The notes beneath the pieces are model-generated. The model saw only the letters and a list, made by a program, of their open reading frames with translations. It did no database searches and had not been told where the DNA came from. This document shows, in pieces, positions 25,318 to 38,400 of a stretch of DNA of 64,000 nt; position 1 is the stretch's first letter, and each line of letters opens with the position of its first letter. Both the position numbers and the translations under genes were made by a program. Origin of the DNA: Saxidomus purpurata (taxonomy: Eukaryota; Mollusca; Bivalvia; Venerida; Veneridae); NCBI GenBank assembly GCA_022818135.1, contig JAFMSR010000015.1, positions 978,502 to 1,042,501 of the forward strand, written 5' to 3'.

Positions 25318-25512
25318 TTAGAGTTGTGACAGTGTAACTTCTCATAGATTGAGGGCCGTGAGTTCGGGTTCAGCTACCAAACACGTCTTTTTATGTGTGA
25401 AAGTTGTGGATATGGATCTTCTGTAGTACTGGTTCTTCCCAGGATCGATGGTTAGGTAATCTGTCGGAAATACGGTTGAAGCCGGCGTTAAACTCATACG
25501 ACAACAATAACC
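25318..25512 (+). mobile_element. tRNA-Ser-type SINE
   Basis: Counterpart of 12,190-12,400. Contains 'gattgagggccgtgagttcggg' (box B region) and the shared body ending near 'ttaaactcatacgacaacaa'. Confidence 0.5.
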
Positions 25513-26620
25513 TTTGAATAAAACGGTAAGATCATGCATGCTAGAAAAGATATAATTACCGCATTATTCAAGGAATTTATGCGTTGATAATATGAGAGCG
25601 AGTGCCACATTATTCTTACTGAACTGAAGAATCCAACTGCAAAGTTCAGCTGCTTTTTTTAAAAATAAGTATCATATCATAGTTTGCTCCGATGAAACAG
25701 CGAGCTTAAAAAATAATGATTTCAATATTTGAAACAAAGGTGATGAACATGTAGAAGAAATACATGAGAACTGACGGATGCACCTGGGTTTTGACAGGCC
25801 TTTTCTACAACATAGGTACATACATGTACATGTATATCACCATTGATTCTTTTATCATTAACAATTTTGTGCCTAAGCAGCTGGCGGTGTAGAACATGAA
25901 CGGACTGCAGGTCATGGATTGTATGAAGGCAGCAGAGTTTATCACCACCAAAGTTAGGAGTTTTATTACACTCAATACACATTACGTTTACAATAATGTC
26001 CAGGTATAAATAGCAACTTTACTTCACTTAACAATACATAACAATACAAAGAAATAATACTTTCGGCGAATGTTCATGTTTATTTTATTATGTATATAAC
26101 GGCAGAACAGTCAATTTAGGTCAATGTGAAAGTGATGAAAGATATATGCATACAAACAAATTAACAAACATTGCTTTACAAGGTAAATCATGCGCTCAAA
26201 AGAAGATTAATTTAAACATTGAATTGTTTAAAATATTGAGTATATTAACACAACAGTAGTTTACTATTCATCTGCGTCACTGCACAATTACCATAAATGT
26301 ATGTACTGCTCACTAAAAGTGGTTTAATATCTGTACTAAATTGTGCTTCCTTGCGAAAAAGTTAGGGCTGCAAATAGATCTATTACGGAAAACCTAAAAC
26401 TAATTTAAGAAGAAAATATTCTCATGGAATTTGATTGTCAACTTTAAAAGCCAAAAGAAAATAATTATTAACTATTCATCTTCAGTCATGTCTGTCTCTA
26501 TAACTTTGTGTTCTTCCGCTATGCACTATAGTCTGCATTTGACTTTTCAGCTACGACCTTTACAGTTTCCTCGGATTTTACCGCTGTTTTACAATAAGCT
26601 CGAAATTGGTCTAAAGCTGA
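25513..26620. other. 3' flank of GPCR gene 2
   Basis: Homologous to the 3' flank of copy 1 but without the 600-bp insertion that carries the MITE. No separate gene is seen. Confidence 0.4.
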
Positions 26621-28576
26621 CTACCTATGAGCTTTACAGTCATACAGAAGTTGTTGTTCCTTGACTGGTGTGAACATGACTTCTCTTTTGTGTTTTAAAC
26701 AGTACAAATGACTGCTATGGTCGGACGTTCTCGAGGTATATGTATCTTTTCGCATACAGAATGTTTTTCTCATTTGATTTCGGAATTTCTCTCCGGTAGC
26801 GCAATATAAAAAGAAGTTTATCGCGTGGTTTAGATACATAAATACTTCAGCAATTGTTCTTATCATCCTTCTCTGAGAATGAAATTCAATCGTGTTGGAT
26901 GATTCATCAGTCTCATGCCTCCAATAGTTCTGTAATACCATCACTGTTGCCATGGGTAGTGTGGTCACCAAGAATGAAAACGAAACAGTCAAGAGCGTCA
27001 CTGTCAGTTTTATGCTACCACGTGACATTTTTCCTTTTCTTTTACCCTTCAGCTGTTGGTTTCCATGCCTCCAAATTGTTGCTCGGATCGTTAGGACTAT
27101 TATCAGCGTGTTAAAGATAACTAGAAGGAGGGATGGTGCCAATGCAAAAACAGAGGCGTCAATCCATGGCCAAATGTTTAAAATGAAATCCCCAAAGCCT
27201 TCTTCCGCTTCACATTTTGTAGTGTCAAGGAGTCCAGTATTATTTTCATTTAACTTAACCGTCCAAATGAAATGTAAATTTATGGCAAGAACAGTAATAG
27301 CAAGTGATGCTATAACACGCTTAGCAATTTTGTGATTGCAGTATCTCGATGCCTGGTGTGGCTTACTGACAGCTATATATCGCATAACTGTGACCGCAAC
27401 TATTAACCATGCAGAGAACTGACTGCTGCAATATGTCAGAAGAGTGACTGACTTACAGAGCCAGTTAGCTTCAAGCTGAATATCCACGCCACTAATATCT
27501 CCTAACCAACCCCTGAGGAGACCCACTAGTAGAACGATGCAATCGACAAAAGCCAAGACTGCAAGAAAGACGTTGGTTGTCTGCCTTACCATATTTCTAT
27601 TCAGAAGAATACAAATGGAAAAAATGTTCCCAAATAAGCCCACTATCGCAATAATTGGTGGTACGTATTTCGAAACATAAGAAACTATTATCTCTGTCTG
27701 CAGTGTCTGCAGTTTGTCTTCGGTATCGTTTTGCAAAAGCTGTTCAAACGCAAGGAAAAACCGACTCTGAAAATACAATATGAAAAATGACCATTTTACA
27801 AGACAGTACCAAATTGTCTTCAAAACATCGAAAACATTCAAATTAAAGTTTGTAAAGAATCAAAGTCGGACATAAATTCTGTGAAATTATGAGACAACGT
27901 GTACTTGTTGAAATCATCAAACAAAAATAGATGCTGTGTTTAACTGCACGTTAAAATAATCTATTTTGTAACTGCAACAACTTAACTAGCACATGTATAA
28001 ATTGATTACTTTTTCAAGAACAAAAGTTTCTAAAATTCTTTTAGTTTAACCGTAATAATGTAATACATAATTCATAAGATCTTACTGGCCTGTTTTAGAA
28101 CCTTTTTGTGATTTTATAGTTTGCTATTTACGAGTACATTTACGATAATAAATTTTAGTTATTTCGCTATATGAGAGTTTTAAGTATAAAAACAGTAACA
28201 GTTCAGTTTCTAATCAGAAATTTTAAGAATTTTCGGAATCTATTACTTATAAGAAAACATTAAATTTATGCAAAACAAGTAGAAGTTTGAAAAATGATTT
28301 GATATTTGGTAGTCATTTCTAAGCGAAGCAAGATATTTTCCAAATGCAAAGTTCCATCTTTCTGAACTGTTCTTGCAAGAAACATAGACAATACTAGAAA
28401 ACGGTGTAAAAGAACAAATACATCAAGCTGTATGAGTTTGTATAAATTAAGTCCAATACCTGTTCCTCTTGAGTGAAACTCATGTTCGAGCTGTTTAACC
28501 CGAGAAGAGAGATAAGTTGAGTCCAAGTCTCTGGAACTGATGACGGGCGTCCAGGAATCACACTTAACCCCGTCAT
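26621..28576 (-). CDS. class A GPCR, peptide-receptor-like, copy 2
   Basis: Two coding exons, 28576-28460 (39 codons) and 27766-26621, giving 420 residues. The splice sites, the upstream donor at 29,457 and the transmembrane layout are those of copy 1: GN in TM1, MRY after TM3, the two conserved extracellular Cys, and NHAINFFLYC in TM7. Differences in the membrane core are few and conservative (for example I for M in TM1, and GLLDTTKC for GLLNTTKC in loop 2). The tail differs sharply. After CLKHKR, copy 2 is two bases longer and shifts frame, reading EVMFTPVKEQQLLYDC... and ending KAHR, so the TTSV end of copy 1 is lost. The core looks under purifying selection, so both copies are probably functional receptors. 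The ligand is unknown; an FMRFamide-like peptide receptor is only a guess. Confidence 0.85.
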
Positions 28577-28619
28577 GGTTTTGTCGGCGATACTAAAATG
28601 GATGAGTAAAATGCTCTTT

Positions 28620-30860
28620 TGATAATTCTGATTTTACAAGATTTGTACCGATTCTATGATAAATTAAATTACAAAAACAATGTTTGTGAAAGTATGTGTT
28701 TGTTCCAGCAGTAGGCTCTGAGAACAACACAGGATAGTAATAAAGCGCATAACAAAGTCACCGACCTTAACTGGAAACATTAGTGGTTAAGAGTTATCCC
28801 CCTTGTAAAATAAAGTCATTGTTTCTGATAGAAACCTAACTGACAAACAAAGAGATATAGCCCTCTCCCCTCTGTAAACGTTACCCTCGCACCCCCTACC
28901 CCTGTCCACGTTACACCTTTAGTAAAAGATTATAGAATATTCAAATTTTGACATTTGGTCCCTTCAACTGGCGTTAGTTCAAATCCCATCAGCACTTTAG
29001 ATGCCCATAAATAGACAAAACATTTTTGAGGTAAACACTCGTATTTTTGTCGCTTCTCTCTATATTTTTTTTTAAACAGTGTTTCTTAATTTTTGCAATT
29101 AAAAAAAAGAAAACTGCAATATACATATATTAAAAGCAAATGCTCGATAAAAAAAAGCAACACTAGGAATGTTTTCCGAAGAAATTAATGGTCAATTTCG
29201 GCGGTACGGTATCTTTCTTGACAATGTAAGAGCTACATGTTCTTTACGTCCAAGGTGTCAATGGGGCTTTAAGTAACTGAAAACAAGCAATAATCACCTT
29301 CCAAATGCATGTACACCAAATGAAGCATTTGATGTTAAAAGATTCAGTCCCGAATTGTTTAACAGTGAGAAATTTACTAATTCTTTTGTTTTCAAAATTC
29401 ACAGCACTACATGTAACTTTAACAATAAGGATGGTAAATAAATTGTTTAAACTTACCTCTTTAAATAAAACTTTAAAGTTTGTCCAAGTCTCACTATTTC
29501 ATGTAGCACCGTACACTCACAGCAATATTCCGGTATGCAGACGGACACCGGGTGAATATTGTATAAATAAGATATAATGACGTACGTTCATTCGCAACAT
29601 GGGCGGAGTCTTAGTACATAAACCAATTTATTTTTGAATAGCAGGGGTGTAACACGCTCACAATGGTATTTTGACGCAAAGTTGAACCTTAAAAAGTTAA
29701 TGAGTTTGTTTCCTCGCTTACCATATTGAACGCAGTGCCTCTTTTAGCATCTATCAATAAAACGAACATCTACTAGCACCGGAAGAGAGCATTTTAGCTG
29801 AGGTTGTGTTGAGTCTCAGTCTACGCCACATCAGACCTTTGCTCTTGGCTCATAATCTTAAATTTGTGTTCAGAGTTTTATATTTCGAGAAAATACCGCA
29901 GCATATACATGTAGAGACAGATGTCAAAATTTTAGATGTCTATTTGAGGTAAAGACAAAAAAAAACGTTTACTGGTTCCCATTTGCGTTTTTAGGGAATA
30001 CTAATCAACAGTGTCGTTGGTTTAAAAAGTGTCTGTAACTTTGACCTTCATAGAAGTCTGTTTTTGTACCTAGCGAAAAATCATTATCAAATTTCTGCTC
30101 ATGGTCTCCACTATACTAGTATTAAGTCAGAACGGTAATCTAATTGAAACCAAATGCCAGTCAACTCATCCCAGCAATTTGATTGGCTGAGTTCCATGGC
30201 CTATCTCTACGGAAAAAGTAGAGCGATATCTCTACGGAAAATGCCGAGCGATGTAAAATGTATTGTGATATCTTGCATCTGTGCGAAGGTCGACTGTTGT
30301 TTGTTTTGGCGTCCTTTTACAATTATGATATCTTACAAAATGATTTATTCATATGACATTTCACATTTAATATATAAATAGAAACTGTTATAATGACACC
30401 AGTAGGTAGACAGCAAAAGAAGCTACAGTGTAACCTGTGCAAATGGTCACCTGATTGAAGCAAACTATTCTTCGATTATAAATAATGTGTCCATTGAACG
30501 TAAAATGATAAATAAAAACAATTTCAAAAACATCTTACACTTGTGTATTGAAAAATGCCTCATTTTAGCATAAATAATCAACATATAGGCTTTCTGTAAC
30601 AAATCGCTATCCACCCATTACAACAACAATTTTACATTATTGAACGTTTTACGGTACTGTAAAATATCTTAAAAAGTTGATGACTGGAATGTATAGCCCT
30701 TCATGTTAAATAATGATACTTGCAAATATTCTATTATTTGTGCTTTTGAAGTTATTAAATAGACAACTCCCTAAAATTGTACAATGATGATACTGAAATA
30801 AACTATATACATGTTTATATATTGTGTTAGTTGGTACAGGTTCACGAGGCACGGTAGACG
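28620..30860. other. 5' intron, untranslated exon and upstream flank of GPCR gene 2
   Basis: The intron runs from the donor at 29,457 to the acceptor just upstream of 28,590. Upstream of the donor lies the non-coding exon, then the probable promoter and a MITE-like block (about 30,440-30,790) matching copy 1. Frames at 29,305-29,577 and 30,154-30,381 are incidental. Confidence 0.45.
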
Positions 30861-31300
30861 AACTTCTACATATATTGTGTCACTGACACCTCGCGCGAGG
30901 AAGCAAATGGAATTTGTCTATGCATAAAAACTAATAATATTTTAAGAAACGAGTTTGTGTATCACATGTTTGCGTACCAGAAGTAGTGTTTACATTGTGT
31001 TGTACTTCCTGTACAGCTTGCCCAAGAACTTAGTGTTTAAGAGAAGACGAGTTGACTGGCTCACTATTTGGGGTTTTTATTCTTTTGGAGTAATCAAGTA
31101 CACGTTAAGTGTTTAAGAAAATGGGTGTTCACTGGCTCATTATTTGGGGACAATTAAGTACAGGTTATATTCGGGTGGGCGGGTGTTGGGGGGGGGGGGG
31201 GGGTAATCAAGTAAAGATTTTACTATCGGGAACAGTCAAGAATACGTTTTACTGTTTTAGGGCAATTAAGTACAGGCGGATTTACTATTTCTGAACGATT
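30861..31300. other. intergenic with a G-run
   Basis: No gene is seen. A run of about 13 G lies near 31,190-31,202, and degenerate units of the downstream minisatellite begin here (for example 'atcaagtacacgtt'). Confidence 0.5.
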
Positions 31301-31955
31301 AAGTGAACAGGTTTTACTATTTGCAAGCAACCAAGTACATATTTTACTATAAGGGGTCTAACAAGTACATGTTTGCAGGTTTTACTGAATGGGCAGTCAA
31401 GTACAGGCTTTACTATAAAAGGGGCAGTCAAATACAGGCTTTACTATAAAAGGGACAGTCAAGTACAGGCTTTACTATAAAAGGGGCAATCAAGTACAGG
31501 TTTTACTATAAAAGGGGCAATCAAGTACAGGCTTTACTATAAAAGGGGCAATCAAGTACAGGTTTTACTATAAAAGGGGCAGTCAAGTACAGGCTTTACT
31601 ATAAAAGGGGCAATCAAGTACAGGTTTTACTATAAAAGGGGCAATCAAGTACAGGCTTTACTATAAAAGGGGCAATCAAGTACAGGTTTTACTATAAAAG
31701 GGGCAATCAAGTACAGGTTTTACTATAAAAGGGGCAATCAAGTACAGGTTTTACTATAAAAGAGGCAGTCAAGTACAGGCTTTACTATAAAAGGGGCAAT
31801 CAAGTACAGGCTTTACTATAAAAGGGGCAGTCAAGTACATTCTTTACTATAAAAAGGGGCAATCAAGTACAGGATTTACTATAAAAGGGGCAATCAAGTT
31901 TAGGTTTTACTATAAAAGGGGCAATCAAGTACAGGCTTTACTATAAAGGGGTATA
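31300..31955 (+). repeat. 31-bp minisatellite
   Basis: Units of 31 bp such as aaaaggggcaatcaag plus tacaggttttactat are repeated about 18 times between about 31,395 and 31,950, with 'agtcaag' for 'aatcaag' and 'ggcttt' for 'ggtttt' variants. Units before 31,395 are degenerate, so the array seems to have grown from its right side. Confidence 0.85.
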
Positions 31956-33513
31956 GATCAAGGTAGAAAGAGTGTTTTCAATTTGAATGCTAGAAGAACA
32001 TATTCGCTTCTTGCGATACTAGTATAAAATTCACAATGTATTTAATGGGTTAATTCATTGTATAATAATTCATATATACATCATCGCTATCACAAAAGCA
32101 CATATCAAGAAACTGTATGCCAAATTATTTACATGAGAAATCAGTTGAATTAATATGTAAATAAGATAAATAACACATTTAACATTGCAACAAGATATAA
32201 CTACCGTTAATAATTACTACAGTGTGTACAACTAATTTAAGATAATGTGACAGTGATATTTATTGCTATAGTTAACAACCATTGCATAAAAATGTAAATC
32301 ACGAGTGCGAGAAAAGGTGTAATCTTTTCCCAATAATTCTACACAGCAATATTTGATTCTTCTTCTATGTCACTGTCACATTATCCTAGATGGACTATAT
32401 AACTATAGATAAACGAAACAAAATTTACCGTGATATACACGTTCTCCTCTGTGTTTATCGCTATAGTTCAATACAGTAAAAGTTCGAACATGGTTTGCTG
32501 CAATAGTTTTTACCTATGCAATGTACTACTTATAATTCATCATACAATATTAGTTGATCGCAAATGACACGCAGTAAAATTCCTTCGGTCAATACTTCAT
32601 TTTAGGCAGGATTTATTAGATGACTTGTTTTAAGCAAATAAATGACTGTGTGTTTCGGGTCTCCAAATAGACCTTTAACTTTACATACTACCGACCTCAG
32701 TTTGTGTTATAATAAAATGACCAAAGGAACAATGTTCAAGTGTTTTAGAGCAGAAAAAGGCAATATAAAGAAATTGACAAATTCTGTCGACCGATCTTAT
32801 ATTACACGTATAGTATACATATTTGGCGATGAGACCGGAAGCATATACATGTATAATGTTTTGCCTTACACAAACGAAATTAGTCATATAGCGTATAAGC
32901 CTCGAAACATTTCTAGAACTTACATTTTCGAGACAATCTTGCAACAGCTGTGCTATAGCCGCTAGATGAAATATTACACCAGGGAGTCACATTTTATTCA
33001 CTGCGGTTACCATTGACAATGCATGTTTCATCTACAAAACATCCTCTTTAAACAGATCAGAACTGAATTTTATTTACAAATTGGCTTGAACTTAGCACTT
33101 CATCGTCATTTATAGTGTGAAAGTAAAACAACAAGGACTTTATGTTTGAACAATTAACTATTTTGGTACTCGTTGGTAACATACGTGTGTAAACGTAGAC
33201 AGTTTGAATTGTTTTGGTCTCTACAGCGAAGACCTGTACAGGTATCCGTGTTTTTAAAGTTGTAAGCATGTAAGCAATGGTCGCTCACCTATTGGTACTG
33301 TTTTAAGTGCACCAATAGTAAATAAAATTTTAGTACTTTTACTCGTGTATAGTAATGTTACATTTTACTAATAAGAAAGTATGTGCGGTACCAGTTAAGA
33401 CACTTTCACTGTATGCTAATATTATAGTATGCGTATCAACTTTAAAAACGTCTCTCTAATTTAAAGATATGTTAGACAGATTTCGTGTCTTTTACAGAAG
33501 TTGATGTTGAACA
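31956..33513. other. intergenic with one MITE, no gene recognised
   Basis: AT-rich. A 107-codon ATG frame at 32,642-32,965 has no recognisable family features, a frame of similar length on the opposite strand, and no splice context, so I do not call it a gene. Confidence 0.4.
32237..32390. mobile_element. MITE, same family as 13,033-13,197
   Basis: The ends TTTAAGATAATGTGACAGTGAT and (reverse complement) TCTAGGATAATGTGACAGTGAC are about 155 bp apart. Confidence 0.55.
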
Positions 33514-33638
33514 TTAAAGTCCCATTAACACTTTAAATACTCGTGTATTAAGTAACAAATTACCTGATATTGTGTTCTATTTATAGCCTAAAATAATTTG
33601 GACGTAAACATTTCTTTCATGTGCTGATGGGACTTTAA
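33514..33638. mobile_element. short MITE with TTAAAGTCCCAT ends
   Basis: The left end TTAAAGTCCCATTAACAC pairs with the right end GTGCTGATGGGACTTTAA (16 of 18 positions). Length is 125 bp. Confidence 0.55.
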
Positions 33639-33754
33639 CTAGATCTACAGTAGAACGTGTGAAAGCTGTCACCTGGATTCATCTACAATAAATGCATGTG
33701 TATCTATGTATCTATGTATGTATAGTTGTAATATTGTATTGGGTGTTCAAACCG

Positions 33755-33920
33755 TACTTCTGTCATTTTACAGGCGGATAGTTTACCTAACCATTCCTCC
33801 GTAAGAAACTACCAATTTTCTCACATTGAGAGACATTGTCGGTAGCAGGGCTCGAACCCATGACCCTCAATCTACAGTGATTTCAGCGACTTTAACAACT
33901 CGGCCACAGAGGCGTACTTA
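33755..33920 (-). mobile_element. tRNA-Ser-type SINE on minus strand
   Basis: The reverse complement shows TGGCCGAGTTGTTAAAGTCG (box A region) and GGGTTCGAGCCCTG (box B), then the body with 'agtttcttacggagga' and 'tggttaggtaaact', as in the 5,990 element. Its 5' head is the best preserved of the four. Confidence 0.6.
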
Positions 33921-35455
33921 TGTATCCCATTATGCAATTCACATCCTATAAATCTTTACCAGAGAACAGCTTTATTTGTCAACCAATGACATCGCCGTAT
34001 TTCTACCCATTTCCTTCGTTCTAAATCCCCTAGAACGAATATAAGCCTGTACTAGGTTTAAATCAAATCATATTATTACTTCCCTACGTCAGCTACAACG
34101 CGCGCGATCGATCAATTAGAAGAAATACATGACAATAAACATTCCTACTAAGTATGCTAGTTTGATCCGTGCCTTTATAGAAAATAGAAAGTCCCCTGTC
34201 GCTACGCTTCCGTCAATCTTTCGATCGTTTTAAGTTTAGGTGAACACTAATATACACATACGCATCATTCTGCTTAAAATGATAATCTTTATGCAATGAC
34301 CATCCTTTGGATGGCTGCTTTAGTCGTGAAATTTGTTAGAAAACGCACTAAAAAAGCAACTTCATATTTGCAAAGGGGTAAACTATCAACACATTTAAGA
34401 GGCACACCCAAAAATTGGAAGCAATTTTGAATAACATAAAAAGGAAGTAATACCATTACCTGAAAGACTGTCCACAAACTTCAAAGTTTCAGCTCAAAGT
34501 TTTAGCTAAAACTTGCAGTCATATAACCGGTAAAACTAGGGAAATAAGGCCTGTTGTCGTTAATCCTTCATTCTAACACGATCCGCAACTTTTCGTATAA
34601 AAATATAGAGAAAAGGACCCGTACATTATTTTACTATAAAATACATCACATTTTCCACAAGCAACACGTGCAGTAAATGACGCAAACGTCGTTCGGATGC
34701 GCCGCACTCGTGAGTTACTTACTACGCATTCGAACTCCTGACTGTATTTTATTCAAAGATTAAATGCAGGGACACATTTATTATTTCTTAATTATGAGTT
34801 GTATTACAGCTTTTGGGTGGAAAACAATTTACTTCAGCTGGAAACTACACTGGTTGCTGTTCATTTAAATGTGTTAAATTAATGATTATGCCGCATTAGT
34901 ATTTGAAGTTGGTGCTTTAGATATAAAAAATCAGACTGATTAAATGATAGTTGATTGTGTCTTGGTAGAGAGTTCGGCAGTGGAAGGGAAGCAACTCCTG
35001 CATGCAGTTGTTCTTTTCTTAAATTGACTCTCCCAGTCAAATAAGAAAATCAATATTTGGAAAGTTATTATTTCATACTGGTAGCGTGAAGAGTTTGGTG
35101 TATTGGGTTAAAAGCTATTATTTCCTCTACGCTTTTGTACACACACCATATTCAGCTGGATTTTTACTTGAAAAAAATGCGCATAATGTCACTTTAAGCT
35201 TAGTTAATACATTTTAATTGAATCATTTTGACGTAGTTGCTGGGTATACCCATTTAAGATAATTTTTATATATAGGACATATAAGAGGATATTGCCTGTA
35301 TTATCGACATATCCACCTTAATTATATCTACATATCTATCTATAATCACATGATGTTGTGAAGATAATTTGTCCTTAATCAAGATTTGTCACTATTTACA
35401 AATGATACAGGGTGTGTATATGACCGACTGAATCAGTACACCCGACAAAGTCAAA
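33921..35455. other. upstream region of gene C with dispersed repeats
   Basis: From 34,571 (ttctaacacgatccgcaact) to about 34,790 lies a repeat that matches 40,100-40,410 and partly 36,640-36,800. At 35,160-35,200 'tttttacttgaaaaaaatgc' and 'gcataatgtcacttt' match the sequence that follows the relic exon in gene D (55,270-55,315). No separate gene is seen. Confidence 0.5.
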
Positions 35456-38400
35456 ATGGCGACGAAGAAGAATTTGCTACTTAGCGTTGGTGTAATTATT
35501 GGATATTTCTTATGCAGTGGTAAGTTCAGTTTGATAGTTTTTCACACTGTCACACCCGTTTTTAGCAGAAATGTACAAACTGCCAAATAATCAAGTCTTT
35601 TAACAAATAGAAAATGCTTAGTTCACCTAGAGTTTACATCTACTCTACTAAACTGTTCTTTCCCGAACTTAACAAATAAGAAACAGTCCTTTAAATGGGA
35701 TTTTACTACCATACGATTAGTTATGGATACTTTGTAAATATAAGTCATAGTTAAGAGAAAAAAAGCATTGTTGTAGAAGGAAGATGGGCACGACATTTTG
35801 CCGAAAGACATTTGGTCGAATAAGACAGTTGGTTTGTCGAAGACAATACTACGACAACTTGGTCAAAAACTGTCTAACTGCAAAATAATTCCTTTGTTAT
35901 ATACCGAATTATAATCCCCAAACGTCACACAAATACATGTACATTAATACGTTACCCAGTATATATTGTCTTGAAAAAGCACTCTTTGATTCTCTCCAAA
36001 TATTCTCTCTTAATATTCGGAATCAATCATGTTATTATTGACTTTTTGTATAACATTTGCCTTTTCCCTTTTAGCCGAAGGTGCACATTTTGAGCTCAAT
36101 GACGGACAACAAACATGTATACTTCTAGATTTAGATGCGACGTTTGAACTGTCTATGGGAAATGAGGTATGTTTAAATGTTAAAATGTTTCTAGAATTTT
36201 CTTTTCAGACTCTAAGAATTAAGTAGAATTATACATTAAGGTTCTATCACGACAATCATATGTACTGCTTTACGCTAATAATCATAATTTTAAGAAAACG
36301 ATTAAGCACTGACAGCTCTTGGATATATGAGTATTACTTGAATTATGACTAAATTAAATCTATAAATCTGTGTTTAGTTTCATTTCAGAATCTATTGAAT
36401 CTAGTTGAACAAAGCTAAATCTTTTATTTTACTATCCTAATCAAAATTGATCATATTTTGTAACTTGGGATTTCATTTCATTTCTCTCTGCTGATAAGAG
36501 AAATCACTTTGTATAGATTGTCTCTTTAATTTTTATCAAACGCACATGAAAAAGTCCGATCGTTTAACAATGTTAACAACATTTTGTGCCAGAATGGGTC
36601 GCGTTAGAATCGAAATATTAAATCCGCATCAGTTATTTAAGTGAATTTAATCATCGTTCGTCGTTCAGTTGCGTGCAATTAGATGAATTGACATACGGGC
36701 TGGTGATCTAATTACACGCATCTGAACTCCTAACCGTGATTTAATACACGATAAAACAACGGTAGGATTCATTATTTCTTGGTTACACATGTTCTGGTAT
36801 GATTGCACGACAGCGCATGCTTGGACGAACCTAATAACAAATGTGTGGACTATTTATAACTATTTCAGACTGCCACTCCCTTTACTGTCGATGGTGCTAA
36901 CGTGACTGCTTCAAAGAGCCTTTGCGGAACTGAAACAGCCTCGGCGTTATTGTCACTGACTTTGTTTCCATCAGACGAGTTATTAAAGATAAATTTCCGA
37001 AGAGACGTTAATCTGCAAACTGTGTCAATGTCGGTCGTTTTAATTCTTGATCCTAGAAAACATTTTGTGAATGCAAGTGAAATTGTGCCGTTTGAACTGG
37101 AAGACAGCGATGACTTGCCTATAGGTGTGATGAATATGTCATACAGTTGCATATCCGGGGAGCAGCTGTTTTTTAACCAAGACCCTGGGTACTCGATGAC
37201 CATGAGAATTACAAATCTGCAAGCTCAAGCCTACAATATCATGGACGGACAATACAGTCAAGGTAAAGAGTAGCACGATTTCAACTGCTTTTCTCTTATT
37301 CTTGATTGGTCAATTCAAAGTCGGGTTTAATATAAAGATATATAAGCTCAAGAGCGGACCTTCTGGTTATTATTATGGAACCCGAATTTGTAAAAAGATA
37401 ATATGTAACTTTACACTATATTACTTGAACATGATTTTGTGCTAAGCACGATTTTGTGCTAAAGAAACTTATACATGTAAGCACGGAGATAATTAAACCG
37501 TACCACCAAGTGGTAACTGTTTCGAATCAAACTATATTTCAGACATTGTTAACTAACATTTTCTACGACTGGTCCCTCAACTAAAAAAGTCAATGGTCAC
37601 CTGGTTTTTTAACTTTAAAGGGGCACTCCCTACCTTTCGTAATAAATCGCTATCCACCGAAAATTATGAAACTAATGTTTGTGAAGGTTTTACGGAACTA
37701 CAACATATATGATTCCTCTAGTTCTGCCGATATTTGTAGGAATTGTTAGCTAAAATTTTGAGGTTTCATGTGGCAATGTTTCAAGTATTTGAATAAATAA
37801 TGTTTCGGGGCTTGTTAAGTTTCTCTCAGCTTTAGGTTATGCATTTTTAAATACTACTGCAGATTTAGGAGAAAACGCTAGTATGTACCGAATCATTCGC
37901 TTTTATTTCCACATGCTTTCTAAAAAGTTTATGTATACATGGTTTCTAGATTAGTTACTAGTTTTATACTGCGGTGACAGCTTGAATGTTTACATCTTAA
38001 ATTAAACAACATTCACTTAAGCTCTAGACTCACCCTAATATGACAAACGTAAGCAATGTGCCTGTTTACGGTTACTTTGTTATTCCTGATAATTTAAGAT
38101 GCCATTATCTGGTCCAAGTGCTCTGTTTTCAGCAATCGAATGTGAACAAGACAAGTTGACAACAATTCCGACTACAACACCGTCCCCCGAGACGACAACG
38201 ATGGAAGAACGAACAACAGAACCAACAACTGTTTCCATGGGACCGGAAACGAGTCAATTGACTGGACCTATGACACAAGAAACACCAGTGACGATGACAC
38301 CAGAAGTAACAAGCCCCGAAACTCCTCTAACAATCGAACCGGAACCGGAAACTACGTCACAAACACCAGAACCAGCGACGGCGTCTGCAGAACCGGAGAC

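Larger units (their letters stand above)
22570..30860. repeat. segmental duplication, copy 2 (contains GPCR gene 2)
   Basis: Collinear with 9,980-18,375 as described there. Exon sequence is nearly unchanged, while introns and flanks differ by small indels and by element insertions. This indicates a direct duplication of moderate age, not an assembly echo. Confidence 0.85.

Noticed and set aside
32642..32965. A 107-codon gene
   Set aside because: An overlapping 87-codon frame exists on the other strand, no domain is recognisable, and no splice or regulatory context supports it.
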